The notes beneath the pieces are model-generated. The model ran no database searches. It was not told the DNA's origin and worked only from the letters and a program-made list of their open reading frames with translations. Shown in pieces: positions 33,027 to 43,587 of a stretch of DNA of 64,000 nucleotides. Position 1 is the stretch's first letter. Every line of letters starts with the position of its first letter. This stretch comes from UBA7672 sp965279205. Lineage in GTDB: Bacteria; Pseudomonadota; Alphaproteobacteria; Caulobacterales; Hyphomonadaceae. The position numbers were made by a program, and so were the translations under genes. Location of the stretch: NCBI GenBank assembly GCA_965279205.1, contig OZ257144.1, positions 1,116,001 to 1,180,000 on the forward strand. Reading direction: 5' to 3'.

Positions 33027-33839
33027 CTAGCCCACAAACGCCTTCTCGATCACGAACTCGGCAGGCGTGGCGTTGGAGCCTTCCCTGAGGCCGGCTTTTT
33101 CGCACAGCGCCTTGGTGTCGTTGATCATGTCCATCGAGCCGCAGATCATCACGCGGTCGACGGCGGGGTCGAACGGCGGCACTTCGAGATCGGCGAACAG
33201 GAGCCCGGTTTCGATGCAGGTCGTGATGCGGTTCTGGTTCGGCCAGGGCTCACGGGTGACGGTGGTGTAGTGGTGCAGGCGGCCGAAATGCTCGCCGACC
33301 AGCGGATCCTCCTGCAGCGAGGCGACCAGATCCTGGCCGTATTTCAGTTCACCGACTTCGCGGCAGGTGTGGGTAATGATCACCTGTTCGAAACGCTCAT
33401 AGGTTTCCGGATCGCGGATGACCGAAGCGAAGGGGGCGATCCCGGTGCCCGTCGAAAAGAGATAGAGGCGCTTGCCAGGCGTCAGGGCGTCGTGGACCAG
33501 CGTGCCGGTGGACTTGCGGCCGAGCAGCACCTTGTCGCCGGGCTTGATGAGCTGGAGCTTCGAGGTGAGCGGACCGTCGGGAACCTTGATCGAGAAGAAT
33601 TCCAGTTCCTCGTCCCAGGAGGGGCTGGCGATCGAATAGGCGCGGAGCAGCGGTTTGCCGGTCGGGCCTTCGAGGCCGATCATCACGAACTCGCCGGAGC
33701 GAAAACGGAAGGTCGACGGCCGCGTGATGCGGAAGGCGAACATTCGGTCGGTATAGTGCTTGACCGACAGCACGGTTTCCTCGGTTGGCGCGTTGGGCGA
33801 CCGGGTCTTTTCGGCAGGCTTGTCGGCGGCTTCCGTCAT
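33027..33839 (-). CDS. fpr: Ferredoxin-NADP reductase
   Basis: The 270-residue product has the two-domain FNR layout: an FAD-binding barrel with LLRAYSIASP (FAD contact) and FFSIKVPDGPLTSKL, and an NADP domain with STGTGIAPFASVI, ICGSMDMI and the C-terminal FVIEKAFVG, which matches the short aromatic-free tail of bacterial Fpr. It would shuttle electrons between NADPH and ferredoxin or flavodoxin, and may supply stress or Fe-S enzymes. The gene ends 98 nt before the acs start. An N-terminal extension rich in charged residues precedes the domain. Confidence 0.93.
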   Translation of the reverse strand: MTEAADKPAEKTRSPNAPTEETVLSVKHYTDRMFAFRITRPSTFRFRSGEFVMIGLEGPTGKPLLRAYSIASPSWDEELEFFSIKVPDGPLTSKLQLIKPGDKVLLGRKSTGTLVHDALTPGKRLYLFSTGTGIAPFASVIRDPETYERFEQVIITHTCREVGELKYGQDLVASLQEDPLVGEHFGRLHHYTTVTREPWPNQNRITTCIETGLLFADLEVPPFDPAVDRVMICGSMDMINDTKALCEKAGLREGSNATPAEFVIEKAFVG

Positions 33840-34126
33840 GACGTCCTGGAGGTTCGGCGAGAGCCCCCGTCCGGGCCCGTTTCGCGCCGGTTGGACCTAG
33901 GGGGTAAGGCCGGCAAATGCAACTAAAGCCAATGTTTAGCGGCGGGTCTGCGCAAGCCTGATCAGCAATAGCAGCGCTTCCGCAAAGGCGAGTGGAAACC
34001 GCCATAATCTCGCCCGGCACGCCATTTTGATACCGGGGGAGGACAAACGACCCTAGTATGCTGAAAAGCGGGCAAACGCCCCTATAAGGGCCGACCCGCT
34101 CCGTCCCGCCTGGAGGATCTGACAGC

Positions 34127-35251
34127 TTGCCGCGCCTGCTTGCCATCATACTGGGAGCGATCGCCCTGATCGCGGCCGTGGTCGGCATCCGCTCGCTGAT
34201 GTCGGACGGGGATTCGATTGCCCGCGTGCAGGCGGAAACCATTCCGACGCTCGACAAGGCGCTGCCGGACGGCCAGCAGGGCCGCACCGGCATGCAGGTG
34301 GTAGTGCTGCGGTCAATCGCCGTGAACCGGCCGCTCTACCTGTCGCTCAGCGGCCGGTCGGAAGCCCAGACGATCGACGTGAAAGCCAACGCCAGTGGCA
34401 CGATCACGTCGACGCCAGCGGTCGAAGGGACCGTCGTCGAAAAAGACGCCCTGCTGTGCGGGATGGATCTCGACGGCGCCAATGCAAAGGTTCGCGAGGC
34501 CGAGGCGCAGATGACCGGCAAGCGCCAGGCCTACAATGCCGCCGCTGAACTGGTGTCCAAGGGCTGGGCGACGGAGGCGCGGCTTACAACGGCGAAGGCG
34601 GCGCTGGATGGCGCACAAGCCTCGCTGGACCTGGCGCGGGCCGAACAGAAGAAGATGACGATGCGTGCGCCGTTCCGGGGCGTGTTCGAGAAGCGCAACG
34701 CTGAAGTCGGCCAGTTCATGGGGCCAGGCGCCTCGTGCGGCGTCGTGGTGCAGCTCGATCCCATAACGTTCGTGGCGGATGCCACCGAAAAGCAGGCCGC
34801 GCAGATGCATGTTGGCGGCATGGCGAAGGTTCGCCTGTCGGATGGCGGGGAGGTTGCAGGCGAGGTGAGCTATGTGGCGCGTGTGGCGGATGCCGCGACC
34901 CGGATGTTTCGGATCAAGGTTTCTGTTCCCAACGGCAACAACACAATCCCGGTCGGCCGCACCGCCGAGATCAAGATCGAAACAGGACGTGGCGATGCTC
35001 ACCGGGTGAGCCCCGCGCTGCTGACGCCGGACGAGCAGGGCCGTATCGGCGTGCGTTATCTCGATGTGGGCGGCGTGGTCAGCTTCGTGCCGGCCGACAT
35101 CATAGATGAGACGGTCGAGGGAACCTGGGTCGCCGGCCTGCCGCGCGAGGCTCTGCTGGTGGCGGAAGGCCAGGAGAATGTGAAGGCTGGACTGCGTGTA
35201 ACGCCGGTCGTGCGAGAACAGGCGCCGCCTGCAAACGGCGGCGGGCGCTGA
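34127..35251 (+). CDS. Orphan RND efflux periplasmic adaptor (MFP/HlyD family)
   Basis: With a TTG start at 34127 (GGAGG 10 nt upstream) the product has 374 residues. A signal-anchor helix (about residues 3-25) is followed by the biotinyl-lipoyl-like region (NASGTITSTPAVEGTVVEKDALL), a hairpin of helices (VREAEAQMTGKRQAYNAAAEL and beyond, about 115-175), a beta-barrel domain (MRAPFRGVFEKRNAEVGQFM onward) and a C-terminal domain. This is the periplasmic adaptor that links an RND pump to an outer-membrane channel. No RND transporter or TolC-like gene lies beside it, so its partners are encoded elsewhere. An ATG at 34199 is the alternative start but would lose the anchor. Confidence 0.85.
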   Translation: MPRLLAIILGAIALIAAVVGIRSLMSDGDSIARVQAETIPTLDKALPDGQQGRTGMQVVVLRSIAVNRPLYLSLSGRSEAQTIDVKANASGTITSTPAVEGTVVEKDALLCGMDLDGANAKVREAEAQMTGKRQAYNAAAELVSKGWATEARLTTAKAALDGAQASLDLARAEQKKMTMRAPFRGVFEKRNAEVGQFMGPGASCGVVVQLDPITFVADATEKQAAQMHVGGMAKVRLSDGGEVAGEVSYVARVADAATRMFRIKVSVPNGNNTIPVGRTAEIKIETGRGDAHRVSPALLTPDEQGRIGVRYLDVGGVVSFVPADIIDETVEGTWVAGLPREALLVAEGQENVKAGLRVTPVVREQAPPANGGGR

Positions 35252-35254
35252 GCC

Positions 35255-36811
35255 TCACTCGGTGCTTGGGCCTTTGAATTTTGCCTCGAACTCGGCGGTG
35301 CGCGGCTGCGGATGATAGCCTGACACCAGGTAGAGCTTCATCACGCGCTCCTTCTTGGGGCCGAGCGGGACACGCAACTCGCCGATGTCCTGGAGTGTTC
35401 TGAAGTCCCCGGCGAACATCGGGCGAAAGCCGTAGCCAACGCTGGCGAGCAAGATTGTCTGGTCAGCCTCGACGGGCTGCACCTTGCCGGCCTCTTCCGC
35501 GTGGCTGCGGGGCGTGTCGCCGCGTTGCCAGGTGCGCAGCGGCGGCAGGCTCATGTTGCGCCCGTAATAGTCGATGCCATGCCAGAGCTCGCGTTCGTCG
35601 ACCATGATGACGGTCGCGTTGTGCTTCGCGGCTGTCGCGCCGAGGTCGGCGGCGGTTTGTTCCCAACCGCGCAGCCGCTTGAAAGCATTGGCGAGGCCGG
35701 CCGAGTCGCCGATGGATGGAGCGATCCATACCACCGTGAAGACCAGCCCGATTATGGCGTTGAGGCCAATCCCCGCTAGCAGGGGTTTCGTGACCTTGAA
35801 ACGGCTGGTTTCACCGCCGAAGCCGCGGTCGATCCACGTCGCCAGCAGGACGCAGGCCGCCGGATAGGCCGTCGCCGCCCAGTTGGCGTGCGCTCGGGAG
35901 ATGATCTCCTGGCCAAGAATGACGGCAAGGGGCGGAACGATGAAGGCAGCGAGCCAGATCTCGCGTGTGGAGGTGGACGTGTCTTTCCTGCGAAGGACAA
36001 GGGCGAAGCCCGCGAATAGCAGGATCAGTGTGATTGGTCCGAAGACCGCCATCTGATCCTGGAGGAAGCCGAACACGTGGAGGAGGTCGAACCCGGCCTC
36101 GCCAAGGTTGGCGTTGTCCGCGGTATGGCTGACGGTCGCGAAATTGTTGGCGGCGTTCCACCAGAGATTGGGCGCCAGCACGACGAGCGACGCTGCGATC
36201 AGCGCCGCGCCGGCAGGCGAGAGCAGGGCCTTGCGCATGTCGCGGTCGAACAGCGCGGCAAGAGCGGCGCCGACATAGAGGTAGAGCGCTGCATACTTCG
36301 CCAGCATGGCGAGGCCGATGGCGGCGCCCGCGAGCGCGCCATTGACGAGCTTCGGCTCGTCACGAAAGCGCCAGAGAAAGTAGAGCGCCGCGGCCCAGGC
36401 CGGCAGCAGCACGGCGTCGGTCGACATGATGGTCGAGGACAGGAATATCCCGGGCATCAGCAGGTAGATCGCCGCCGACCAGGCGCCGATGCGCGCATCG
36501 AAGGCCCGCTTGCCCAGAAGGAAGAGGAAGAAAGCGGCGACGCCGTGCAGGATCGGCGAAAAGAACCGGATCGCCCATTCGCCGTCGCCGAACACTGCGG
36601 TCGAGGCAGCGATGATCCAGGCGATCAGCGGCGGCTTGGAGTAGTAGCCAAAATCGAGCGTACGCGACCAGCGCCAGTACTGCGCCTCGTCGGGGCCGAT
36701 CTCGAGCGGTGTCGCAATGACGGCGACCAGGCGGATGACAACCAGCAGCGCGATGACCAGCGCTGCGGCCGCGGCCGGATTGCGGCGCCAGAGATCCTTC
36801 AATGCGGCCAT
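35255..36811 (-). CDS. GT39/ArnT-like membrane glycosyltransferase
   Basis: The 518-residue product has 10 or more membrane helices. The early catalytic loop PLEIGPDEAQYWRWSRTLDFGYYSKPPLIAW (seen in parts as GPDEAQYW and YYSKPPLIAW) matches glycosyltransferase family 39/83 (ArnT, PMT_2 type) enzymes. These transfer sugars from a polyprenyl phosphate to lipid A, protein or another periplasmic acceptor. A soluble C-terminal domain (about residues 375-518) includes MVDERELWHGIDYYG. Substrate and acceptor are unknown. The stop is 3 nt from the convergent efflux adaptor stop. Confidence 0.85.
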   Translation of the reverse strand: MAALKDLWRRNPAAAAALVIALLVVIRLVAVIATPLEIGPDEAQYWRWSRTLDFGYYSKPPLIAWIIAASTAVFGDGEWAIRFFSPILHGVAAFFLFLLGKRAFDARIGAWSAAIYLLMPGIFLSSTIMSTDAVLLPAWAAALYFLWRFRDEPKLVNGALAGAAIGLAMLAKYAALYLYVGAALAALFDRDMRKALLSPAGAALIAASLVVLAPNLWWNAANNFATVSHTADNANLGEAGFDLLHVFGFLQDQMAVFGPITLILLFAGFALVLRRKDTSTSTREIWLAAFIVPPLAVILGQEIISRAHANWAATAYPAACVLLATWIDRGFGGETSRFKVTKPLLAGIGLNAIIGLVFTVVWIAPSIGDSAGLANAFKRLRGWEQTAADLGATAAKHNATVIMVDERELWHGIDYYGRNMSLPPLRTWQRGDTPRSHAEEAGKVQPVEADQTILLASVGYGFRPMFAGDFRTLQDIGELRVPLGPKKERVMKLYLVSGYHPQPRTAEFEAKFKGPSTE

Positions 36812-37369
36812 CAGCGTGAGAATCCCGGAAAAACTGCGCGGACCCTACAGGCTGGACGCCGCTGCTAGAAGCTCAGCCACGATTCGCGTGGAACTTTTCG
36901 CCTGACCGCTATGCGAGGGCGCCGTGACGTAGCGACGTGGCGAAATCCCGTGGCGCCGCAGCAACAACGCGACCAGAAAGGTGGATTCATTTTGATCGCT
37001 CCAGCCTCAAACTCGGGCGGCAGTTTTGTCGCGGAAGGGGCGTTACGCGCCCACTTCGGTGCGCGGGGAAACCACTCACCGCAAAGTTCGACCTCGCAAC
37101 GAAAATTGCCGCAGCGCGGAAATTTCCGGAAGTATCAAGGCGGCGCATGATCAGGGCGGTCATGAGGGTCTGTGGACAAGCCAATCGTGCACTCTGGAGA
37201 CCCTTGATTGAGTCTCCGCTTGAGGCATCGATTGTCGAACAAAACCGCGGGTGACGGCGTCAAGAAACATTCATAGGCCGGTCATTGAGCGACGGCGGCC
37301 GACAGGCTATCGGCGCGGTTAGATCGGGAAGGGCAGAGGCGCCTTTCTCTTGGTGGTCGAGGGGTGCAA
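36812..37369. other. Long promoter/leader region upstream of the Oar-like TonB receptor
   Basis: This 558-nt region separates the glycosyltransferase and receptor genes. It has no convincing reading frame and is less GC-rich than its flanks, which is usual for a promoter with a long leader. GGGCG-TTACG-CGCCC is one small hairpin near 37038-37052. No riboswitch or operator that I can name is visible. Confidence 0.5.
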
Positions 37370-40300
37370 ATGATCAATCTCAAAAGACTGGCCAGTGGCG
37401 TAGCATTTGTTGCGGTTTCCGCAGCTTTGACGCCCGCGGCCTTCGCGCAGGTGACGTCTTCGGGCGTCCAGGGAACGATATCCAACGACGATGGAACGCC
37501 GGCCGCTGATGCGACGGTGACGGTCGTTGATACCCGTACCGGCCTGACCCGCACCGTGGTCTCGACGCCGTCCGGCGCGTTCGATGTCCGCGGTCTCAAC
37601 GTCGGCGGACCATACACGGTCTCCGTCTCGAAGGCGGGCGAGCAGCCCACGCAAGTCACCGACATCTTCCTCGACCTGGGCTCGCCCACCGATCTGAACC
37701 TCTCCTTCTCGGGCACAGAATCGCGTGACGTGATCGTCGTCACCGCGACGCAGGCCCGCGCCACGCCGGTCGCCATCGGCCCCGCCTCGGTGTTCTCGGC
37801 CGAGGACCTCGCCGAGAAGCCGGCGATCAACCGCGACATCAAGGACATCATCCGGAACGACCCGCGCATCTATCTCGACCAGACGGCCGGCGGCCCGGTC
37901 GGCACCGACGGCGTGCAGTGCGCGGGCGCGAGCCCGCGCTTCAACTCGGTGACGGTCGACGGCATCGGCCTCAACGACGGTTTCGGCCTCAACAGCAACG
38001 GCTACCCGACCGAGCGCCTGCCGTTCCCGTTCGGCGCCATCAACCAGGTGTCGGTCGAACTCGCGCCGTTCGATCCGCAATACGGTGGGTTCACGGGTTG
38101 CACGATCAACATGGTGTCCAAGTCGGGCACCAACCAGTTCCACGGCAGCGTGTTCTATGACTACACCAACGACAGCATGCGCGGCGACACGATCGAGGGC
38201 CGCACCGTGTTCGTTCCCGATTTCGAGGAAAAGCGCTACGGCGTAACAATCGGCGGGCCGATCATTGAAGACACGCTGTTCTTCTTCGGCGCCTACGAGA
38301 AATTCGAAGGCGTGAACATCTTCGGCCGCGGCCCCGTCGGTTCGGGCGCGACGACCGAGGTGACCGGCTTCACGCAGGCCGAGTACGACCAGATCGTCAG
38401 CATCGCCAACACGGTTTACGGCATCAGCGACCTGGGCGGCACGGTGTATTCCGACCCGGCCGTGGACGAGAAATACCTCGCCCGCCTCGACTGGAACATC
38501 AACGACCGCCACCGCGCGGCGCTGACCTACAACTACAACAAGGGCCTCAACCTCACCGAGTCCGACACGGGCTCGACCCGGTTCGAGTTTGGCAACCACC
38601 TCTATGATCGCGGCGCCATCCTGAAGGCCTACTCCGCTCAGCTGTTCTCGGACTGGTCGGACGATTTCTCGACCGAACTGCGCGTCGCCTACAACGACGT
38701 CGACGCCACCGCGGCCTGCCGCGACGGTGCGAGGATCGGCGAAGTGCAGATCATCGTCGATCCAGGCCGCACCGTGTTCCTAGGCTGCGACGACAGCCGT
38801 CACTTCAACGACCTCAACTACACGGTCCTGCAGATCAAGGCAGGCGCGCACTACCGCCTCGGCGACCACCAGCTCGGCTTCGGCGCCGAGCGTCAGTCCT
38901 TCGACATCTTCAATGCGTTCACGCAGAACGTCGAAGGCCGCTTCATGTTCAACAGCATTGCTGAATTTGCAGCGGGCACACCGGCGCAGGTCAACTACGG
39001 AAACGCTGCCGGGACGAACAACCCGGACGATACGGCAGCAACGTTCGCCTACGACATCAACACGGTCTATGTGCAGGACGAGTTCGCGCTCGGCGACAGC
39101 GCCGACATCACGCTCGGCCTGCGCTATGACTGGTACACCAACAGCGACTCCCCACGGGCCAACCCGTTCTTCCTCGCGCGGAACGGGTTCTCGAACACCG
39201 AGAACCTCGACGGCAAGGGCATCCTGCAGCCGCGCTTCGGCTTCAAGTGGGAGCTGATGGACCGCCTGAAACTGCGTGGCGGCGTCGGCCTGTTCGCCGG
39301 CGGCAACCCGAACGTGTGGGTGTCCAACTCCTACTCGAACGACGGTATCAAGGCAGTCCAGCTGCAGGTTGGCACTAGCCCCGTGCCGCCGAACATCCTG
39401 ACGAACCCGAACACGGGCGACGAGCGTGGACCTGGCCAGACGGTCAACCCGAACGGCGCTCTCTGGGGCATCCCGACGTCGATGTTCAACAGCGTCGCCA
39501 GCAACGCGCCGAACTCGGCCGTTGCGGCCATCGATCCGGACTTCCAGCCCGCTTCGGAATGGAAGATCGCGCTCGGCGCCACCTACGAAGCTGACCTCGG
39601 CCTGCTGGGCGACGGCTACCGCATCGATTTCGACTATCTGCGCGGCGTCACCAACAACGCGGCGTCGATCAAGAACTCGGGCCTGATCCAGGTCGGGCTC
39701 GCGCCGGACGGTTCGCCCCTCTACAAGCGCGCCGACAAGTCGGACCCGGATTGCCTCAACCCGGCCACGGCGAATACCGCGGCCTGCACGACCCGCAACG
39801 TGGACGACCTGATCCTCGCCAATGCGAACAAGGGCGGTGTGACGGACGTCTACTCGATCGCGGTTTCCAACAGCTATGACTGGGGCCTCGACTGGTCGCT
39901 GGCCTTTGCGCACATCGACGCGAAAGACACGCGTTCGATGACGTCGTCGGTCGCCGGTTCGAACTTCGGTTCGATCGCTGTCCGCGACATCAACGACCCG
40001 GCGCAGGCGAAGTCGAACTTCCTGATCCCGAATCGCTTCACGACCAGCGTGTCGTACGAGCATGAGTGGTTCGAGGACTTCACCACCCGCTTCTCGCTGT
40101 TCGGCGAATACTATCAGAGCCGCCCCTACTCGTACACGTTCACCGGAGGCGGCACCGTGGACACCTGGGGCGACAACAACGAAGGGCTTCACCTGCTCTA
40201 CGTTCCGACCAGCGCGACCGATCCGAACGTCATTTTCTGCAGCAACACGAACGCTGCGGACAACACGGCGTGCGGCGGCGCGGCCACCAACTTCGACACG

Positions 40301-40660
40301 GCTTCGTTCTTCGCCTGGGCTGACGCTGTCGGCCTCGCGCGCGGCGCGCAGACCAAGCGCAACGCCTTCGAAGGCGGCTGGAACAACAAGTTCGATCTCA
40401 AGATCGAGCAGGAGTTCCCCACCGGCTTCGGCAAGGGCACGGCGTTCCTCGTGGTCGAGAACATCGGCAACCTGCTGAACGACGATTGGGGCGTGCTGTA
40501 CGAATCGCCCTTCCCGCAGCGTACGGCTGTGGTGGAAATCGATCGCGACGCAGCCACGAACCGCTTCGTCTATCGCCGTCTTGCCTCTCCGAACATCGAC
40601 GACGTGGTCGACGGTGTCTCGTTCTGGACCGTCAGGGTCGGCGCGAGCTGGGGCTTCTAG
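37370..40660 (+). CDS. Oar-like TonB-dependent receptor
   Basis: The 1096-residue product has a Sec signal (MINLKRLASGVAFVAVSAAL to AFA before QVTSS), an N-terminal carboxypeptidase-regulatory-like beta-sandwich (about residues 30-115), a plug domain (about 120-260, with GCTINMVSKSGTNQFHGSVF) and a large outer-membrane barrel ending in GASWGF, with the terminal Phe required for outer-membrane assembly. This Oar-type architecture is common in Caulobacterales and related bacteria and is thought to import large or complex substrates using TonB energy. A GTG six bases upstream would add only two residues; GAGGGG lies 6 nt before the ATG. The substrate is unknown. A strong terminator follows. Confidence 0.93.
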   Translation: MINLKRLASGVAFVAVSAALTPAAFAQVTSSGVQGTISNDDGTPAADATVTVVDTRTGLTRTVVSTPSGAFDVRGLNVGGPYTVSVSKAGEQPTQVTDIFLDLGSPTDLNLSFSGTESRDVIVVTATQARATPVAIGPASVFSAEDLAEKPAINRDIKDIIRNDPRIYLDQTAGGPVGTDGVQCAGASPRFNSVTVDGIGLNDGFGLNSNGYPTERLPFPFGAINQVSVELAPFDPQYGGFTGCTINMVSKSGTNQFHGSVFYDYTNDSMRGDTIEGRTVFVPDFEEKRYGVTIGGPIIEDTLFFFGAYEKFEGVNIFGRGPVGSGATTEVTGFTQAEYDQIVSIANTVYGISDLGGTVYSDPAVDEKYLARLDWNINDRHRAALTYNYNKGLNLTESDTGSTRFEFGNHLYDRGAILKAYSAQLFSDWSDDFSTELRVAYNDVDATAACRDGARIGEVQIIVDPGRTVFLGCDDSRHFNDLNYTVLQIKAGAHYRLGDHQLGFGAERQSFDIFNAFTQNVEGRFMFNSIAEFAAGTPAQVNYGNAAGTNNPDDTAATFAYDINTVYVQDEFALGDSADITLGLRYDWYTNSDSPRANPFFLARNGFSNTENLDGKGILQPRFGFKWELMDRLKLRGGVGLFAGGNPNVWVSNSYSNDGIKAVQLQVGTSPVPPNILTNPNTGDERGPGQTVNPNGALWGIPTSMFNSVASNAPNSAVAAIDPDFQPASEWKIALGATYEADLGLLGDGYRIDFDYLRGVTNNAASIKNSGLIQVGLAPDGSPLYKRADKSDPDCLNPATANTAACTTRNVDDLILANANKGGVTDVYSIAVSNSYDWGLDWSLAFAHIDAKDTRSMTSSVAGSNFGSIAVRDINDPAQAKSNFLIPNRFTTSVSYEHEWFEDFTTRFSLFGEYYQSRPYSYTFTGGGTVDTWGDNNEGLHLLYVPTSATDPNVIFCSNTNAADNTACGGAATNFDTASFFAWADAVGLARGAQTKRNAFEGGWNNKFDLKIEQEFPTGFGKGTAFLVVENIGNLLNDDWGVLYESPFPQRTAVVEIDRDAATNRFVYRRLASPNIDDVVDGVSFWTVRVGASWGF

Positions 40661-40687
40661 TCCGGGCAAGCTTCGCCAGAAGACAGA

Positions 40688-40721
40688 GAGGCGGCTCCCA
40701 CGGGGCCGCCTCTTTTCTTTT
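40688..40721 (+). terminator. Rho-independent terminator after the Oar-like receptor
   Basis: GAGGCGGCTCC-CAC-GGGGCCGCCTC is an 11-bp stem with one G-T pair, followed by TTTTCTTTT. It lies 28 nt past the receptor stop codon and is a textbook intrinsic terminator. Confidence 0.9.
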
Positions 40722-40866
40722 GGGCGGGCAGGGCCATATGCGGACGCTTGTGCCTGGCCCTTGTCCCCCCGGCCATTGGTGATAGAGCGCGTAACGACCT
40801 GACGGTCGCACCGCACTCCAGTTTTTGTTTGTCGCATTTTCTGCCGAAAATGCTTCGGGGCGAACC

Positions 40867-41880
40867 ATGAGCGAGATCAGTCTTCACCCACCGGCGGAAT
40901 GGACGCCGCACGCGGCGATCTGGACGGCGTGGCCGGCCGACGAGGAGCTGTGGCTCGAAGACCTAGCGCCCGCGCAAGCGGAAGTCGCCGCGATGATCCG
41001 CGCGCTCGCCGCGCCCGGGCCCGACGGTAAGCCAGGCGACAAGGTGAAGCTGCTGGCCCACGGGCCGGCGGCGCTGCTGTCGGCCGAGAAGGCCGTGGGC
41101 GACCATGCCGAGATCATCGACGCACGCTATGGCGACATCTGGCTGCGCGATACCGGCCCGATCTTCTATTCGAACGACCGCTGCGCCCTGTTCACCTTCA
41201 ATGGCTGGGGCGGGAAATACCTGCTCGACCATGACGACCAGGTGGGTACGTTCGTCGCCATCGAGGCCGGCGCCGATGCGACGCGCTGGCATCGTGTGCT
41301 GGAAGGTGGGGCGCTCGACTGGGACGGCGAGGGGACTGTGCTGACGACGCGCGAGTGCCTGCTCAATCCCAACCGCAACCCGCTGATGACGCCGGACGAT
41401 GTCAGCACCATGCTGCACGACGCGCTTGGGATGAAGAGCATCATCTGGATCGATCGCGGCCTCCTCAACGACCACACGGACGGCCATGTCGACAACATCG
41501 CGCGCTTCCTCGCGCCGGGCGTCGTGGCGTGCCAGTCGGCCGCCAATGCCGATGATCCGAACGCGGAACGCCTGGACGAGATCGCGAACTTCCTGAAGCT
41601 CCAGCGCGATGCCCGCGGGCGCATGCTGCAGGTCGTTCGCATTCCATCACCGGGCCGCGTCGAGGACGAGGACGGCGAGATCGTGCCGGCCAGCCACATG
41701 AACTTCCTGATCGGCAACGCCACCGTGGTGGTGCCGACCTATGGCACGCCGTCGGCGAACAAGGCCGTCGAGGCGCTGAAGCCGTTCTTCCCCGGCCGCA
41801 ATGTCGTGGGCCTGCCGTCGCGCCATATCCTGACGGGCGGCGGTTCGTTCCACTGCATCACGCAACAGCAGCCGGCATAG
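40867..41880 (+). CDS. aguA: Agmatine deiminase
   Basis: AguA hydrolyses agmatine to N-carbamoylputrescine and ammonia in the cytoplasm. The 337-residue product starts MSEISLHPPAEWTPHAAIWTAWP and carries the guanidine-modifying enzyme motifs RYGDIWLRDTGPI, NGWGGKY, DGHVDNIARF and the C-terminal GGGSFHCITQQ with the catalytic Cys330. I chose the ATG at 40867 because it aligns with the family; an earlier start at 40825 would add 14 unconserved residues. The stop is 9 nt before aguB, so the two steps from agmatine to putrescine are in one operon. Confidence 0.95.
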   Translation: MSEISLHPPAEWTPHAAIWTAWPADEELWLEDLAPAQAEVAAMIRALAAPGPDGKPGDKVKLLAHGPAALLSAEKAVGDHAEIIDARYGDIWLRDTGPIFYSNDRCALFTFNGWGGKYLLDHDDQVGTFVAIEAGADATRWHRVLEGGALDWDGEGTVLTTRECLLNPNRNPLMTPDDVSTMLHDALGMKSIIWIDRGLLNDHTDGHVDNIARFLAPGVVACQSAANADDPNAERLDEIANFLKLQRDARGRMLQVVRIPSPGRVEDEDGEIVPASHMNFLIGNATVVVPTYGTPSANKAVEALKPFFPGRNVVGLPSRHILTGGGSFHCITQQQPA

Positions 41881-41889
41881 GAGGCGATC

Positions 41890-42753
<864 letters not shown>

Positions 42754-42762
42754 AGCCATTCC

Positions 42763-43551
42763 ATGACCCGCGCTCTGGTGTTCGATTCAGGGGTTGGCGG
42801 GCTCACTATCGTCGACGAATTGCGCAAGGCGGCGCCGGACTGGATCGTCGACTATGCGGCGGATTCCGGCTTCTTTCCCTATGGCGTGAAGACGGAAGAG
42901 GAGCTGCGCGCACGCCTGCCGAAGCTGTGCGCGGCGCTGGTCGATATCGCAAAGCCCGATGTGCTGGTCATCGCCTGCAACACGGCGTCCACCCTGTCGC
43001 TGGCGGACATCCGCGCGCAGGTGAAGGTTCCGGTCGTGGGCACGGTGCCGGCGATCAAGCCGGCGGCGGAGCAGACGAAGACCGGTGTGATCGGCATTCT
43101 CGCAACTCCCGGCACGGTGCGGCGCGCCTATCTCGATGATCTCGAAAGACAGTTCGCGGCCGGCAAGATTGTGATCCGGCGCGGGTCTGCCGGGCTGGTC
43201 GATATCGCCGAGCGCGCCGTGCGCGGGCAGGCAATCGACCAGGAACAGGTAGCCTATGCCGTGAAGCCGCTGTTCGATCCGCCCGACGGGCCGAGGATCG
43301 ACACGCTGGTGCTGGCCTGCACGCATTTTCCGCTGATCCGGGACGCCATCGCCGCTGCATGCCCACCCGGCGTCAGGCTGATCGACACCGGTGAAGCGGT
43401 GGCGCGCCAGGCGATGCGCGTCGCGCAAAAAAGCGAGCGGACTGCGGGCGAGGCCATCGCCTATGTGACCGGCGGCGCCGCCAATCGCGCCGCCATGCAG
43501 CCTGCTTTCGCGCGTTTTGGCTATGTCACAATCGAAGTGGTTGACCTCTAG
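42763..43551 (+). CDS. murI: Glutamate racemase
   Basis: MurI interconverts L- and D-glutamate to supply D-Glu for peptidoglycan. The 262-residue product has the family landmarks: N-terminal LVFDSGVGGLTI, YAADSGFFPYG, IACNTAST with catalytic Cys72, GTVPAIKPA, and LACTHFPLI with catalytic Cys186. It begins 10 nt after aguB, so it may be co-transcribed with the polyamine genes, though the metabolic link is loose. The length is normal for the family. Confidence 0.93.
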   Translation: MTRALVFDSGVGGLTIVDELRKAAPDWIVDYAADSGFFPYGVKTEEELRARLPKLCAALVDIAKPDVLVIACNTASTLSLADIRAQVKVPVVGTVPAIKPAAEQTKTGVIGILATPGTVRRAYLDDLERQFAAGKIVIRRGSAGLVDIAERAVRGQAIDQEQVAYAVKPLFDPPDGPRIDTLVLACTHFPLIRDAIAAACPPGVRLIDTGEAVARQAMRVAQKSERTAGEAIAYVTGGAANRAAMQPAFARFGYVTIEVVDL

Positions 43552-43587
43552 CCCGTTCCAGCCGCTGATCACCGGCGAGGAACCGCC

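Noticed and set aside
38780..40837. A 685-codon minus-strand frame
   Set aside because: It is antisense to the Oar-like receptor and has Arg/Val/Glu-rich composition without any domain.
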